Assembly (NCBI GenBank): GCA_024138025.1
Contig: JAMXBD010000113.1
Span: 1,116,001 to 1,180,000, forward strand
Direction: 5' to 3'
DNA length: 64,000 nt
Source: Combretum micranthum
Taxonomy: Eukaryota; Streptophyta; Magnoliopsida; Myrtales; Combretaceae
Part shown: positions 1-11,768 of the stretch, in pieces
Position numbering within the stretch: position 1 is the first letter of the stretch
Layout of the letters: every line of letters starts with the position of its first letter
Position numbers and translations under genes: made by a program
Notes under the pieces: generated by a model
Seen by the model: only the letters and a program-made list of their open reading frames with translations
What the model was told of the DNA's origin: nothing
The model's database searches: none

Positions 1-1295
1 GTCGAATTCTTTGGGTGGGGATTGGAGCAGGAGTAGCTTCTATGGTGATTCTTGCATGCATTAGTGCTCTTATCCTTTTATTATGTAAAAAACGTATAGG
101 AGATCCCGTTGATATAAAAAGCAATAGCACCAGGTGGTGTCCACCAACCATTCATACCAATGCCGATGATAAAGGAATGACAGGAGTTAAAAGCCAGAAT
201 AATTCCATTGCCTTTACCAGAGTTGGAAAACAATTTACAATTGCAGAGATTCGGGCTGCCACAAAGAATTTCGATGAAAGCATGGTCATTGGAGTTGGAG
301 GTTTTGGTAAGGTCTACAAAGGGGAAATCGAGGATGGATTGCTTGCAGCTATAAAACGTGCACACCCACAATCCCAGCAAGGCTTGGCTGAATTTGAGAC
401 AGAAATTTTGTTGCTCTCAGAGTTGAGGCATAGGCATCTGGTTTCCTTGATTGGATTCTGTGAAGAGCAAAGTGAGATGATATTGGTTTATGAGTACATG
501 GCAAATGGCACTCTTAGGAGCCATCTCTTTGGCAGTGATCTCCCTCCATTAAGCTGGAAACAACGATTGAAAATTTGCATTGGAGCAGCTCGTGGACTTC
601 ATTACCTTCATACAGGAGCAGAGCAAGCAATCATTCACCGAGATGTCAAGACCACTAACATACTATTAGATGAAAATTATGTGGCCAAAATGTCTGATTT
701 TGGGCTCTCACGAGCTGGTCCTTCGTTGGAACATACTCATGTTAGTACTGCAGTAAAAGGCAGCTTTGGATATCTGGACCCTGAATATTTCCGGCGGCAG
801 CGGCTGACTGAGAAGTCTGATGTGTACTCTTTTGGTGTGGTACTGTTTGAAGTTGTTTGTGCTCGAGCTGTTATTAATCCAACCCTTCCAAAGGACCAGA
901 TAAATCTTGCAGAATGGGCATTGAGGTGGCAACGACAAAGATCACTCGAAACTATTGTTGACCCACATCTCAAGGGACATTATGCTCCAGAGTCTATGGA
1001 GAAGTTTGGCGAAATAGCAGAGAAATGTCTTGCTGATGAAGGAAAGAACCGGCCAACTATGGGGGAGGTGCTGTGGCATTTGGAGTATGTTCTGCAACTC
1101 CATCAAGCATGGTTTTCAGCCAATAGTGAAACCAATTTGTCACAGAAGGTCTCCATTGAAGGCCCAAAAGAAGAAGTAGAAGGGAGGCAAGATTGTCCCG
1201 ATACAGCTGGAGATTTGATGCTGATAACAAGGAAGATTGTGGGAGAAATCCAACAGAAAGAGACTCAGATCTCTCCAATACTCTGGCTTGAGTAG
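1..1295 (+). CDS. HERK2: HERK2-like CrRLK1L receptor-like kinase, 3' part (5' end off window)
   Basis: Plasma-membrane Ser/Thr receptor kinase of the Catharanthus roseus RLK1-like (malectin-type) family, which senses cell-wall state and growth cues. The frame is open to the left edge, so the GTG at 15 is not a real start and the malectin ectodomain lies outside the window. Counting that codon as residue 1, a membrane segment covers about 1-24, followed by a basic stop-transfer (KKR) and a juxtamembrane linker. The kinase domain starts at FTIAEI (74), with the Gly-rich loop IGVGGFGKV at 92-100, Lys114, Glu130, HRD at 208-210, DFG at 228-230 and the CrRLK1L-typical GSFGYLDPEYFRR at 249-261. All catalytic residues are present. 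The Arg before Asp in HRD marks an RD kinase. The C-terminal tail of about 65 residues is variable and ends at TAG 1293-1295. As I recall the family, kinase-domain wording is closest to Arabidopsis HERK2 (At1g30570). The family call is firm and the HERK2 assignment is likely. No intron is seen, as is usual in this family. Confidence 0.93.
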   Translation, partial: RILWVGIGAGVASMVILACISALILLLCKKRIGDPVDIKSNSTRWCPPTIHTNADDKGMTGVKSQNNSIAFTRVGKQFTIAEIRAATKNFDESMVIGVGGFGKVYKGEIEDGLLAAIKRAHPQSQQGLAEFETEILLLSELRHRHLVSLIGFCEEQSEMILVYEYMANGTLRSHLFGSDLPPLSWKQRLKICIGAARGLHYLHTGAEQAIIHRDVKTTNILLDENYVAKMSDFGLSRAGPSLEHTHVSTAVKGSFGYLDPEYFRRQRLTEKSDVYSFGVVLFEVVCARAVINPTLPKDQINLAEWALRWQRQRSLETIVDPHLKGHYAPESMEKFGEIAEKCLADEGKNRPTMGEVLWHLEYVLQLHQAWFSANSETNLSQKVSIEGPKEEVEGRQDCPDTAGDLMLITRKIVGEIQQKETQISPILWLE

Positions 1296-2929
1296 ATGAG
1301 ATCCCGTGCATATGCTGCTAAATGATCGGAGATAAGATACAACTTTAGCACTATTAATCTGTAATTTATAATTTTCATTCTATTCTATTCTTTGAAATGA
1401 TAAATTCGGTATTCCCTTATAATCTAGAATGTCTTACACAAGATGAACTCAGGAGGTATATTGTAGCTCTTTAAAGGTCATTGATAGGATGATCTCAATG
1501 TTTAATTGATTTATTGTTTTCCGATTCCTTTATTGTTTTAAGACCTTTTCTGCTCCCTTGTTTACCATTTCTTCTGTGTTTGAAGTTCAGTCGGTTTAAA
1601 TTGTCTGGAACGAGACGTATTTGAGATATCATTTCAAGAATGAAGATCTTATCTGGAAAGGTTAAGCTTGCCCTTATGAACAAACTTGAGGTTAATCATA
1701 GCACATTTTATTCAATTTTTGCATTTGTTTAACTGATTGCAGTTTTCTGTTTTGGCCATCAACCGATTACAGTTCAACTTTGTAATTTCGCTCAGTTTGC
1801 TGTATCGGAACCCCATTTTATATTCTTCTGGCAAACCATCGCGATTTCACAGATGATAGATGACTTTCAAGGAAGTAACAGATGAAAGTAGCCACATCCA
1901 AGGTTGACGAATAAAAGCAAAAGACTTCAACATACAGGATATCTGGTATAAGAAATAGGATCCTGATAAAAATGGAGCCCGCCTTGTCAGTGATGTTAGC
2001 CTCAGCACTTTGGAAAAAATAGAAGCAGACTTAATCAAGCAGATCTGGAGATGCTGCACCGCTAGGTGTGGGACTCCATGTGGAAATGGAGAAACACCAT
2101 ATAGGTATAGCATTCTTTATACTGATGTAGCAACGAGCAGATACTTCTACTGAGCCACTGCCATGAATTGTTATGAAGGGCGGCTCCTGAATCTTCACAC
2201 TAGATTTCAATCCTCGTTTTCCTGGATTGACTAGGTCTCTGTGGGATGAACTGTACGCTTTTATTGTTAACCTGCCAAGTTAAAAGCTAATCTTATCTGC
2301 AGCATACCAGCGGTAACGTTTCAACCATACCCAGTTATTTCATCCTTCTTAAGTTCTAAACTTATCTTACTTTCTGTCAAATATCTGGCTAAAGACTTCT
2401 AGAGGTCTCACGCTTGTGTTCTGTTGTTTCCTTGAACTTGATGTTTGAAGTAGCACTTGAAGCTGTTGTCATCGAGTGCTATATGGTTTCATGCTTTTCT
2501 TATGCCCCTGCTATCCTGGATAGCTGCAAGTTTCGTGGCACTTAACACAACAGCTACAATAAAAATACGCTGTGGACTCATTCAGTGGGAAATGTTTTCA
2601 TAGGAATAACGGTATGTGCTTACATATGTTGTTTTTGGGGTAAAGACAATTTACATACTTGTGTTTGTGCCTTCTTTTACTTAGCATGTTTTGCTCATTA
2701 TGGAATCGTTAGTGGGTTGTTAATATGGATCGAAGAATCATGATTCCCCCTGCCACTGTTGGAATGATCACGTTAATACTTGCTTTGGTTCTTGTTTCTT
2801 GTTTCTTTTCCTCAAATCTCTGTAGGAAGTTCCATTTTAAGTGGTATTGACAATTTTAGTGAGACAGCACATGTCAATAGCTACTGGTATAATAGATTTT
2901 CAGTTAATAGAGTCGTATGGTATGTGTAG
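1296..2929. other. 3' flank of the kinase gene, no gene recognised
   Basis: This stretch follows the kinase stop and should include its 3' UTR (AT-rich from about 1350). The part at 1850-2120 is less AT-rich and holds an open frame of 88 codons on the minus strand, but its translation matches nothing I recognise and codon use gives no support. I see no terminal repeats here. Confidence 0.5.
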
Positions 2930-3248
2930 GACCATCTTTATCAGTTAGTTGCTTAAGAGCATCTTTAATAATGGGTTCCTTAAAGAGTTGCTTAAGTGCC
3001 ATATCAACAACTTAAGCAACTCTTATTGTCAAGCAACTCTATACCTTATCAATAAGTACTTCAAGAGAATATATTTGCATTTATAATTATTTTTTAAACT
3101 TTTTACTTAAAGTGACTTAAGAAACTCCTTTTTTGAGTTGCTTAATTAAGCGGCTCTATATTGGTTCTTATATCAAGAACCTTACTTTATTTGTTATATG
3201 AAGTTGCTTGGTAGGTTCTTATGCCAAGCAACTCTAATAAAGATGGTC
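2930..3248. mobile_element. MITE-like element with ~25-bp imperfect terminal inverted repeats
   Basis: The left end GACCATCTTTAT (2930-2941) is matched perfectly and inverted by the right end (3237-3248), and similarity runs on into the flanking GTTGCTT on both sides. The element is 319 bp and AT-rich with no ORF. Inside, the phrase GAGCATCTTTAATAA at 2957-2971 resembles the GAGCATC-type starts of common plant MITEs. Flanks read TAG on the left and TAA on the right, so a degenerate 3-bp TWA duplication (Tourist/PIF-Harbinger style) is possible but not proven. It is non-autonomous and depends on a transposase elsewhere. Confidence 0.7.
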
Positions 3249-3545
3249 TAAGGGGTTGCTTAACATGCATGTTACTTTTCAAACAACTCTCCTTTATAAG
3301 CAATTCTTTATTTTATCTGTAAATTACTTAAATAAAGTTTCTCAAGAATTTCTTAACTTTTTTTACGGGTCCTATGTTATTGTACTTTTAAACAATATCA
3401 GGCTTGGAGGTAGAAGGCAAATTAATTTGTAAAACAATGTTAGACTTGGAGCCAAGGAAGTGAGAGTTGCTGTGTAGAGCAATTCAATTGCTTTAAGGAC
3501 TGGATGAAGCAACTCACGATACACGTAAGCAACGTTACTTCCATC
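3249..3545. other. Spacer rich in GTTGCTTAA/AAGCAACTC words
   Basis: This spacer carries further copies of the GTTGCTTAA and GCAACTC words found inside the neighbouring MITE, suggesting a second decayed copy or a longer original element. No ORF and no defined ends. Confidence 0.3.
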
Positions 3546-4425
3546 TAGGCGTGGGAAAAAAAAAAAAAAAACGAATCAAATTAAACTGAATCAATCCGTA
3601 ACCGAACCATTCAAATCGAAAATATGATTTTTTTTTAAAGGTTTGGTTTAAAAATTTTTCCATTCAAACCAATCTGTAAATTTATAGTTTGGTTTCAAAG
3701 GTAAATCAAACTAATTCGTAAAATCAAACCAAACCGTTTTAGAAAAATATAATAATATTTTACTATATGTTTATGTGATTTTATTTGATATTTATTATTT
3801 GGTGAATATTGATTAAAATCAACTTGTTCATTTATAAATATTTTTTTTAAGCTCACTATATATAGTTTTCGTTGATGATGAATTATTGTTTTTTTTAATA
3901 ACTTTTAACTTTATAAAGTATGAAATTTATTTATTCGGTTATAAACTTTTATTATGTATTAATTATTTAATATATTTTGTCAGTAGATCATTTTATTCGT
4001 TGATGAATTTGTTGATGGATGATTTTTTATTTTAGCTAAATTTATAGGTATATAATTAACATGATGGTTTTATTAAAAATTATAAATTATGACTTACTAT
4101 ATATTGGTTGGTGAATGTATTTTATTGATGTATAATTGCTTTTATATAGAACTATAGATTAAAAGTGTATAAATTCATAAAGTATTTTATTGTAGTTTAT
4201 AATATAAACTTTATAAAATGATATAAATATGTAAGTATCGACACAAATGTAAAAAAACTAGAATAAAAAAAATTTTTAGTTAGAATTTTAATTTAATCCG
4301 TAATTCAAATCGAACCAAAATCGTTATTTAATGATTTAAAAAATTTCTAATCCAACCTAAATTGTTACTTAATGATTTGGTTTGGGATAAAAAAAAAAAA
4401 ATAAAACCAAATCGATCCGTGCCTA
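3546..4425. mobile_element. AT-rich MITE-like element with inverted TAGGCRYGG ends
   Basis: Left end TAGGCGTGGG (3546) runs into an A-tract and repeated AACCGAACC/AAACCAAAC words. The right end, read in reverse complement from 4425, is TAGGCACGGA followed by GATTTGGTTTTA and an A/T tract. The two halves are therefore inverted relatives about 880 bp apart. The interior is AT-rich with no ORF. CAT flanks both sides and may be a short target duplication. This looks like the widespread non-autonomous plant elements built of AACCGAACC-type subrepeats, probably hAT-derived. Exact borders are uncertain by a few bases. Confidence 0.55.
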
Positions 4426-5399
4426 CATGTTTCTGTGACAGCAACGTTGATAAAGTTGATATAATAGGCAAGAAAGTCACGTGCTTGATTATGTGTACGG
4501 CACATATGAGCGAATAATTCTTTTTTCCCCAGCACATGAGTGTATAATTCAGGCTCTATTTCGCATCCACTCTTGCACTTCAGACTAGGGAACTCCGAAA
4601 TCTCAACTCTAAAGCCCAAATTGAAGGGCGGTAACGTATCCATATTTCCGATTTCATCCTCACTATACCAACTGAATTAAGCAACTGGTTTAAACATGGT
4701 TGTTCTAGGTAAATCACTAAAGTATCACTAATCCTGTTTTGTTTTGCTGGCTCAATACATAAAAGTCTAATCTAAGGACTATAACCACTTGTATCGGATT
4801 CAAAGTACTATCATTGTAAAATCTATTTTATTATTGTCATTGCTAAAATAATTAAAATATTATTATTTTTTGAAGGGTGACATTACTATTTATGATAACC
4901 ATTAGAAAAAATATTATAATATTTACATAATTATATCACAAGCAAATTGTGACGTGATTCCCAATGAAATTGTAGTTCAATAATATTATAGTTTTAAATC
5001 CCTATTGTCGGGTTTGGATTTTTTATTTTTGGTTTAATTTCATTTAATTCGATTTGTATCAAATCCTAACTCGTTTAATGTAAATCCTCGACTAAGAATT
5101 AAAGAAATTAATAATTTTTTTGAAAATTTTTAGGAGTTGCCATCCAATCAAAATCAAGAAAAAATTGTAAGTTAGGATCATTGAGTTGGTTGATCATAAC
5201 TTAACCACTAGTTGGCAAAAAAAAAAAAAAAATTAGAAACCAATTTTTTTTTATAAAACTAGAGATATCAAGGGTTCGATAGCTATCCGATTAAAACCAA
5301 AGAGCTACCATCCTAACTTCTTTAATTAAATATCATTCATTTAAGGCCCTTATATTTGTTGAAATTAGAAATATTTACAAAGTTATAACTTTACATCTA
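4426..5399. other. AT-rich intergenic DNA, nothing recognised
   Basis: No gene-like ORF, terminal repeat or RNA gene was seen. The minus-strand open frames at 4328-4643 overlap the end of the adjacent MITE and are not coding in appearance. Confidence 0.4.
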
Positions 5400-5407
5400 A
5401 TTATTAA

Positions 5408-5885
5408 CAATGTTGTCAAAACCGAATCAGGGTTCAACCTGGATAAGCTAGGGGGTCAGGGGTTAGGGGTTGAAGGGTTGGACTGGATTCCATCGACGGT
5501 TGAACCGGGGTCACGAAAAAGTAAAAATATAAGGGATAATTTAATTATAAAAAACCAATATATGTGTCATCACATAATTAAATCTATATTTGGATCAAAT
5601 TCATCAATTAATTATTAAATAAATATTATTTAATGATTATATTTTACAATTTTATAATAATGTATTAATAAATATTTAAATTTCTAGTTTTTTATTTTTT
5701 TATTATCTTTTTTGATTTGAGTCAACCGATTTGGGTCGATCGGTTCAACCCGGTTTGATTGGGTCATTTCGGGTCTCGCCGGTTTATTACAAAAACGAGT
5801 CTTAGGCGAGACCCGGCTGACATTAGCGTCGGTTCTTATCGAAACGGGTTGAACCGGTTGATTCGGGCCGGTTTTGACGACCATG
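5408..5885. mobile_element. hAT-type MITE with perfect 8-bp target site duplication
   Basis: The 8-bp direct repeat ATTATTAA flanks the element exactly (5400-5407 and 5886-5893). Inside it the left end CAATGTTGTCAAAACCG and the reverse complement of the right end CATGGTCGTCAAAACCG match in 14 of 17 positions. An 8-bp duplication plus short inverted ends is the hallmark of hAT transposons. At 478 bp there is no room for a transposase, so this is a non-autonomous copy. The subterminal regions are rich in GGTTCAACC and GGGTCA words in both orientations. The minus-strand open frame 5684-5884 is merely the right arm of the element. Confidence 0.88.
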
Positions 5886-5893
5886 ATTATTAA

Positions 5894-7700
5894 TTGAAAT
5901 AGTATTTAAAGCTAATATTTAGCTTAATATTTATATTTATAAGTTAGTAGAATTTGCAAATAATTGCCAATTAAATAAATATTTATAAAAAATATATATT
6001 TTTTAATTTTTTTATATTGCTTTGTAGGCGCTTATGTACCTACTAATTGAGATCAGACGTCATGTAGTTATTTCTAAGTGGGTTAGTTTCTCTTACAATT
6101 TTGAACCCTTTTCAATTTATGTTTATTACATTTTATTAAAAATATATTTTTGATGATGTCAATCCTATGAAAATTACCTATTCTACTTTTTAGTTAATAA
6201 AATAAGAGCTTTTCTAAATTTCATTTTTTTATTTTTATTATTTTTTTGTATATACATTATATTTGTTTTTATTTTTTTCTTTTATATATTTTTACACAAA
6301 AATACTATTTTTTAGTTAACTAAATGTTATTTACTTTATTATACATTTACATATATTTTTTCTTTTCTCAATTTTTTTTTGTCTTTCTTTTAATTCCTTT
6401 AATTAAGTTAATTAATAAAAAAATAATAATAATAAAAAAAATCAAACTTACCTGGATTGTTGATGGCATGCGGGTTCATGGAGTAAGGGGGTGCTTGCGG
6501 GTTAGATACAGATTGCCGGATCGGGTTGGGTCGCGTGGAGATAGACAACCGGCGGATTTCAAACCGCTGCTTCTTGTGGCATTTGGCGGCAGGGGGGGCT
6601 ATTGATTGGGCCTAGATGAGGATGTTGAAAATTCCTGTGGTGGTGTGGTGGTGGTTTGTCATGGAGGGCAATCTCAGCAAAGGCTGGTTGGCGGTGGGAT
6701 TCATTTGGAGTGGATTCTGGCTTCCTTAATGATCAAGAAAGCTATCAATCGATAGCTTGATTTATCCGGAGTCTTCTTGGAGCTACCAATTCGATTAATT
6801 CTGATCCTATAATGCAAAATCGAAGAATTTTTCTCCAAATCCTAACTTTCAGAAATCTACTTTGATTTGACCTTTTAGGGTAGATTTTTTGTAATTGCTT
6901 ATTGTTCGAGCTCTTATTTATAATATGGGAGCTCAAATCAAACTTTGAAGGCCAACAAAAGCTTTAATTTTAACGTTCACAAAATTTGGGTTAGATTGAA
7001 CATTCAAGGGGAAAAAAAATCAAAATCCTGACTAAATATTAAAGCCTAGATTGAAATAATTTGAATATTCCCTCAAATTTAATGCTCAGGAAGCTTCGCC
7101 TTGGTTTGATTTGCTAAAAATCACCATTAGTGGTAATTAAAGCTTCTTAATGTTCAAAATTTTCTTTTAACTTTAAGATTAATTTTGAATTATTAAATCT
7201 ATGAATCAAGACCACTTTTTGGTTTTGATTTATAATATTATATGCTTACTTGATGATTTCACTAAATTAATGAACTTAAATATGACCATTTGTAAGCATG
7301 TTTCCTCTTGTCTAGAGGAAGATGGTGATGATGTCATACTGATGTCATTAGGTGTTGTCTAATAACAGCATGCCATGTGGCACTTATGTGGAAGAGAAAA
7401 TGAAAGGTGAAGTACCTTCAAGAACATTCAAACCCAATACCTCTTAATCGTTGTATATGTATCTTATCATTACGACATTGGCGTATTTCTTTCTTTCGTT
7501 AGTAGTTCTACGATAAAATTTAACGTAGTAGTTTAAATGGTGTTTCATCCGACGAATGGCCTCAATTCTCCCGTTCCAACAATAGTGATAAAGTTAAAAA
7601 AAAAAAAATGGAAATAAACAAACAAACAAACAAACTTGCTTATGCTGGCCATAAAAAGGGGAAAAAAAACGGTACAATGATAACACATTAGAAAGCCCAT
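5894..7700. other. Intergenic DNA upstream of the POLLENLESS3-like gene
   Basis: The first ~550 bp are extremely AT-rich. From about 6450 to 6720 the composition shifts sharply to G-rich, with no recognisable coding content. A small perfect hairpin (AAGCTATC, 4-nt loop, GATAGCTT) lies at 6739-6758. The remainder to about 7700 is AT-rich and should contain the distal promoter of the downstream gene. Confidence 0.4.
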
Positions 7701-7726
7701 AGTGAAAAGCAGCACCGAGGCCCAAC

Positions 7727-7737
7727 TCCAACGGCTA
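7727..7737 (+). promoter_or_regulatory. MSA (mitosis-specific activator) element
   Basis: TCCAACGGCTA fits the plant MSA consensus YCYAACGGYYA at every position. MSA elements bind MYB3R factors and drive or repress G2/M transcription. A second AACGG core follows at 7746-7750 in the same orientation. They lie about 300 bp upstream of the ATG of the POLLENLESS3-like gene, where a proximal promoter is expected. Cell-cycle-phased expression is an inference from the motif and position. Confidence 0.6.
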
Positions 7738-8039
7738 GTAAAATCAACGGCATTTGAATTTTTCAACTTCTTTCCGTTTCGCCCTTTCGGTTATTTTCTG
7801 TCTTTTTCTCAACGTTTCGTTGTGTCTTTCCCGCTACATCTACATTCACTTTGTTTCTTCTTCCTCTTCAACAACGTAAACAAATAAAAGAAATCGACAT
7901 AGGACACCTTCTTCTTTACTGTTCTCGTTCATTTCCCTTAAATCTTTTCAGATTTTACTAACAAAATTTAGGAAAAACCAGACCCATCATCAACTATATT
8001 GAGGATCAATTAGAGAAGAAAAAGGAAATATAGGTTTCT

Positions 8040-10685
8040 ATGGACGCTAATCCAAGGAAAAGGTGTTACTTCACTCCGCCCCCGACATGGACGTCTCGGC
8101 GGCATCTGGAGTCTCCTATGTCAGACAGAAGACGGTCCCCGGTGTGTAAAGACGACCTTTTCCATGTCGTTCACAAAGTGCCGTCTGGAGACTCTCCTTA
8201 TGTTAGGGCAAAACATGTTCAGGTCCAATCTTCAACATTCCATCCTTCACTTAACTCTGCTTTTCTTGATTTAACTCTTTTCTTTTTGTTTTCTTTTTTC
8301 CTTTTCGGGTTCTTGGTGGATATAGAATTAACTTCTTTTCAGGGTTTTACATCTTTTTTATATGTAGAAAAATCTTCATGACAACTGAATTTGAAAGAAC
8401 ACATGCTCTAGCTTCAATCACTTAGGACATTGGCCATTGATTACCGGATTTAAACCTTAATAGGTGCTCTTAGAATAAACATTCTCACCTTCATGTACTT
8501 GTCTTTCTTTTTGAGTGTGTGATTGATGTGAAAATATTCTAGCCTGAAGAAGGAAGACCCGCCAAACTGTTGTTAAATTTTAATTTAATCTATTTGCAAC
8601 TTTATTCATTCATGTTTTTTGAATTTTAAGTACAGTTAATTGAGAAGGACCCCAGCAAATCAATCTCTCTTTTCTGGGCTGCAATAAACGCGGGTGATCG
8701 AGTTGATAGTGCATTGAAAGACATGGCGATTGTCATGAAGCAACTCAATAGATCTGATGAAGCAATTGAAGCTATCAAATCTTTCCGCCACCTTTGTCCT
8801 TATGATTCTCAGGATTCGCTTGATAATGTGCTGGTCGAGCTTTACAAGGTGAGCAATCGAACGGTGGATAGATTTTTTCTGGTCAATTCGATTCCCTGGA
8901 TTCCCTAATTCACGTATTGTATAATAATTTTATTTGAACTAATCTATGCAGAGGTCTGGAAGGCTTGAGGAAGAGATCGAAATGCTACAGCGAAAATTGA
9001 AGCAGGTTGAGGATGGAATGAATTTTTGCGGGAAAAGGACAAAGTGGGCGAGATCACAAGGGAGGAAAAGTTATATCACAATCGAACAGGAGAGATCAAG
9101 GTTTCATTTAGTGGATTTTTGGTTTTCTTCTTCTGCTAGATGCTCTTGTGCACCAAGGGTATATCCTGATCCGTGTTCATTCTCGTACAGGATACTAGGA
9201 AACATGGCATGGGCTTATTTGCAGTTGAAGAAATATTACATTGCTGAAGATCTTTATAGGTGTCTTTTGCAGTTTGCTTGAAATTTGTTCAATAGAAATT
9301 GAATTTCCCTTCTCGTTGTTTGATTTCATTCCTTTTTCTGCAGGAAAGCCTTGGCTTTAGAACCAGATAAGAACAAACAGTGCAATCTGGCATTATGTTT
9401 AATGCACATGAACAATGTTTCCGAAGCGAAATCATTGCTAGATGATGTTAGGGCTTCGGTTCGTGATGGCAAGATGGATGATTCTTATGTTCAGTCTTTT
9501 GAGCGCGCCTTTCAGATGTTAAAGGATCTAGAGTCTCAGTCAGTATCAAAGACACCGATAAAGGATGGAGACGGTAGCACGAATGGGGAAACGGTATCCA
9601 CATCATCCACTAATGAAAAATCGATGAAAGCTAATCTGTTCTCCAATGGCTGTCGAGATTATGGATCTAAGAAGCCTCCTATTGTTAGAAGGTTGACCTA
9701 CGATTGCCATGAAGAATCACGGTTCTTAGGAGAAACGAGATCTGCCTTGATAGATGAGAGGAAGCAGAAACTGGTTGTGGCAGAAAATATAGGATTAAGT
9801 TGTGCGAGAAAGGGTGTGTATGCTGCTCCTGGATCTAAAAACTACATCAAGTCTCCACTCACAGAACCCCGAAGCCCTTTGCATGGTTTCACTTTACAGA
9901 AAGGGAAATCTGATTTCGGTAGTGAGCTTTCATACAGTCTACCTTCTCATCGAAGTCGGGAGTCCACTACTGAAACCAAAGGTGTAGAAGCACACTCTTC
10001 TGACCAGGCAATAATGAATAGAAGCTCGGAAAGTATATCCTGGAGAGATAGAAAGGATGTGAAAGCAAGAAATCCTTCAGTCAGTGAGACATTCTCAAAG
10101 CACTCCTCGGTTAAGGATGAGCAGAGCAACTCTGGAGAAAATGCGATCACGGGAATGACAGGATGGCAGGTTTTAGAAGACAGAAGTAAGAAGAGTTGGG
10201 CTGACATGGTTGAGGAGGAAGAATGGGATTGGTCTGCAGAAGCAACTGAATTTTCGGTACATGATAAATTCAATGGCCTGCTTGAGGAACCTTCTTCTGA
10301 TGCTGCAACCCAATTCCTTCACAATGGAGATGAGGGACAAGGGCAGAATGACGAGAATCGCGACTTGAATATTATGATTCATTCAGCTTCAGGCCAGATT
10401 AATCAGATGGAAAGTTTGAGGCTAAAGGTGGCCGACATGGATTTAGAGGAAGGTAATCAAACAAGGAGCCAAGCTATCCGACATGGTTTGAAGTTCAATC
10501 AGAGAAAAGTGAGGGATACCGAATGCTTTTCTGAACCATCTCCATTACCAATTGAGGCAGGGAACAAAGATGACGACCCTTTTCGAGAAAATACAGAAAA
10601 TCCAGGGCTTTTAAGAAGTACAAAGCCACAAAGGAGAAGGCTGCAAGTATTTCAAGACATAACCCGTCTTCCTCTTTCTGCATGA
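8040..10685 (+). CDS. POLLENLESS3 / TDM1 (MS5) family TPR protein, likely POLLENLESS3-LIKE 2
   Basis: Five coding exons give a 651-residue protein: 8040-8222, 8636-8848, 8952-9100, 9191-9259 and 9344-10685. Introns 2-4 have normal GT..AG borders and the frame stays open throughout. Intron 1 uses a weak donor (CAG|GTCCAA), but splicing to the acceptor at 8635 exactly restores the family sequence AKHVQ-LIEKDP. The N-terminal ~280 residues are the conserved TPR region of this family (SDI1, MS5/TDM1, POLLENLESS3-LIKE). Thr12-Pro13 in the basic start (RCYFTPPP) is a minimal CDK site; in Arabidopsis TDM1 an N-terminal Thr-Pro site controls its activity at meiotic exit. Exon 5 adds a long, Ser/Glu-rich, probably disordered tail with a Trp-rich patch (SWADMVEEEEWDW) and ends in a conserved-looking RRRLQVFQDITRLP. 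Known members act with the APC/C in meiosis (TDM1) or in sulphur response (SDI). Which of these roles applies here cannot be read from sequence; the long tail and C-terminal motif favour POLLENLESS3-LIKE 2. Confidence 0.9.
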
Positions 10686-11768
10686 AATCACCTTGTTCGT
10701 TGAATATAGACAGCATGTTTAGCTTTTGTTAATGTTTCTATAACCTTGTATGCAAGTGAATACAAGGTGTTTGTGTGCATATATAGGTGTAAAAGGGTGC
10801 ACCCTTTGTTTTGCTCAAAGTTGTATCATGGGAGTCGAGGCTATGACATGAACTAGGAATATAGTCTCTTCCTTATACAATAGTCAGCCCATTTAAGGAA
10901 AAATCATGTATGGAGTCTATAATATGAACGAAGAGGTTGTTTCGTAAAAGTGAAAAGTATAAAAGTAAGGTTTGATAAGAACAATGATGGTCAGAGGAAT
11001 CGAATTGAGATAGTGATGAGTCCGTCCATTAACATTTTTATTGAGCTTTTCCTGGCTATTCGTTTATTATTATTATTATTATTACAACGAGATTAGGGAA
11101 TTCGAATCAATATCTCTTATTTAAAAGATTAGGAGAAATGCTATTAGGTTATAATGTTATTGGCTTCCTACCAATTGGTTAGATGGCCAAAATTGTGGAA
11201 TCATGGCTTTAGCTGTAGAGTTCAACCGCTAGAGAGAGTGAGTGGATTGATAACTTATTTATTTATTTATTTTTTCCTTTCCATTATTGTAAATAATTAT
11301 CCTCCGATAAATTCTTTGGGACAGAGGGTCAAACTTTATAAGAATTATGGTAATTTAAATATGGTTAATTTTATTAAGTGAAATCAGATACCCAAAAATA
11401 GCATTCTCACTTAAAATTATAGATGTATTAGATAATGCATGAGTACGTCTCTACTTGTTGTAACACATATTATGTATAACAGTTACTTTTATTTTTATTA
11501 ATATATAAGCTCACAACTTCCTCTCCCTTTTCCACTCACATTTTTTCCACGCTTCCATATAGATAGAAATCAATATCACTTTAATTTTATTTTCTTTCCA
11601 TAACATAATCAAAATACCCATAATGTCATGAAACATTAGTTGGAAATTGAATTAGAACTTCAATTTTGTAGTATGTAGTGAGATTTATACTTGTTTAGCC
11701 ATCACTTTGGAAAAAAAAAAAAATTACACAAAGATAATTTGGTTGAAAAAATTATACAAATACTAACA
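10686..11768. other. 3' flank of the POLLENLESS3-like gene with (TTA)n microsatellite
   Basis: The 3' UTR should lie in the first few hundred bases. A (TTA)7 microsatellite is at 11064-11084. No further gene or element was recognised. Confidence 0.4.

Noticed and set aside
15..17. GTG as start codon of the kinase ORF
   Set aside because: The frame is open to the window edge and the residues before it continue into the membrane segment, so the true start is outside.
1847..2113. 88-codon minus-strand ORF after the kinase
   Set aside because: No recognisable domain and no promoter or splice context.
6324..6605. 93-codon plus-strand ORF
   Set aside because: It starts in a T-rich low-complexity run and crosses a composition break; no family resemblance.
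9947..10716. Minus-strand ORFs inside the last exon of the POLLENLESS3-like gene
   Set aside because: Shadows of the real plus-strand coding sequence.
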